From positions 1-6,111 of the forward strand of contig JAGQQT010000256.1 of NCBI GenBank assembly GCA_020426065.1: a stretch of 6,111 nt of DNA, given 5' to 3'. Below are positions 5,420-6,111 of this stretch, piece by piece. The notes under the pieces are model-generated. The model did not search any database. It was not told where the DNA came from and saw nothing but the letters and a program-made list of their open reading frames with translations. Every line of letters begins with the position of its first letter. The stretch's first letter is position 1. The position numbers and the translations under genes are program-made. Source of the stretch: Planctomycetaceae bacterium. GTDB taxonomy: Bacteria > Planctomycetota > Planctomycetia > Planctomycetales > Planctomycetaceae.

Positions 5420-6111
5420 ATGATTTCATTCATGGAACAATCCGCCTCACAGACAAGCTGGCTCTATTCTGGAATCGTCAACCACGCAAGGTTTCGGCCG
5501 ATCCCGCATCGGTTCCGTTACCGGATGTTCCAGCTTTACCTCAATCTGGATGAGGTTGAATCCCTCCTGGCACACCGCTGGTTCTGGTCATACGAACGCT
5601 TCAACCTCGCTTCGTTTTATCGAAAAGACCACATGAGGGATCAGAATGGCTCACTGCAGGACGCCGCCCGCGATCTGGTTCAGGAGCGGTTGGGCTTCCG
5701 ACCAGAAGGTCCTGTCTGCCTGCTGACTCATTTGCGATATGGCGGATTTTTCATGAATCCGGTCGCCTTTTATTACTGTCATCATGCTGATGGAACCATC
5801 GCCGCCCTGATCGCAGAGGTCAACAACACTCCCTGGAATGAACAGCATTGTTACGTGTTACCATGGAATCCGGAAAAAGCTGGCTGTCAGACCTGGGAAT
5901 GCGACAAGGTATTTCATGTTTCCCCTTTCATGAATCTGGAGATGCGCTACCACTGGGAAGTCTCTCCACCAGATCAAACTCTCATGGTGGGCCTTAAAAA
6001 CGAAGACCAGAATGGCATCCTGTTTGAAGCCAGATTGCAACTGCAGAGATATCCCATTACCACCCGCTCACTGGCGTGGGCTTTGTGCCGATATCCTTTC
6101 ATGACCATGCG
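5420..6111 (+). CDS. DUF1365 family protein, cut by the window edge
   Basis: The first 230 residues are present and the frame is open to the last base, so the 3' end is missing (members usually have about 250-270 residues). Family hallmarks are the N-terminal WLYSGIVNHARFRPIPHRFRYRMF (14-37), RYGGFFMNPVAFYYC at 106-120, IAEVNNTPWNEQHCYVL at 131-147 and CDKVFHVSPFMNLEMRY at 161-177. There is no signal peptide or membrane segment. The biochemical function is unknown; its regular partners are COG2907 flavoproteins and cyclopropane-fatty-acid-synthase-like methyltransferases. Two in-frame ATGs (5420 and 5432) are possible starts, and neither has a strong ribosome site. A TAA at 5411 blocks any earlier start. 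Translation may be coupled to the flavoprotein gene 30 bases upstream. Confidence 0.92.
   Translation, partial: MISFMEQSASQTSWLYSGIVNHARFRPIPHRFRYRMFQLYLNLDEVESLLAHRWFWSYERFNLASFYRKDHMRDQNGSLQDAARDLVQERLGFRPEGPVCLLTHLRYGGFFMNPVAFYYCHHADGTIAALIAEVNNTPWNEQHCYVLPWNPEKAGCQTWECDKVFHVSPFMNLEMRYHWEVSPPDQTLMVGLKNEDQNGILFEARLQLQRYPITTRSLAWALCRYPFMTM

Noticed and set aside
5651..6040. Minus-strand frames across the DUF1365 gene
   Set aside because: Antisense shadows; the plus-strand frame carries the DUF1365 hallmarks and stays open to the window edge.

Overview
The window holds four protein-coding genes, two on each strand, separated by two non-coding stretches. From the left edge: a minus-strand gene for transcription termination factor Rho (103-1683) with its own intrinsic terminator (43-76); a long non-coding stretch (1684-2758); a minus-strand gene for an exported thioredoxin-fold protein fused to two YHS-type repeats (2759-3754); a divergent promoter region (3755-4114); then a plus-strand pair made of an FAD-dependent amine-oxidase-like protein (4115-5389) and a DUF1365 protein that runs off the right edge (5420-6111).

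The likely source is a planctomycete, perhaps Gimesia-like. This rests on three things: the Rho with a long Arg/Gly-rich N-terminal extension, the thioredoxin fused to a planctomycete-style 'GYCPV...' YHS pair, and moderate GC with a long, loosely packed intergenic stretch. It is a judgement from protein style, not a database result. None of the coding regions looks mobile or foreign, and there is no tRNA, rRNA, CRISPR array or insertion sequence.

Functionally the genes form separate units. Rho is a housekeeping RNA helicase that ends transcripts. The thioredoxin-YHS protein probably acts outside the cytoplasm in thiol redox or metal-related work. The FAD oxidoreductase and DUF1365 genes are a recognised pair that is often followed by a cyclopropane-fatty-acid-synthase-like methyltransferase, so a membrane-lipid modification role is likely and the next gene to the right could be that methyltransferase.

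I did not find a clear new system. The parts that deserve a second look are the 1,075-base region upstream of rho (promoter-like site, hairpins, a C-rich G-poor stretch, and reading frames that may be a gene remnant), the unusual Rho N-terminus, and an inverted repeat in the divergent promoter region.
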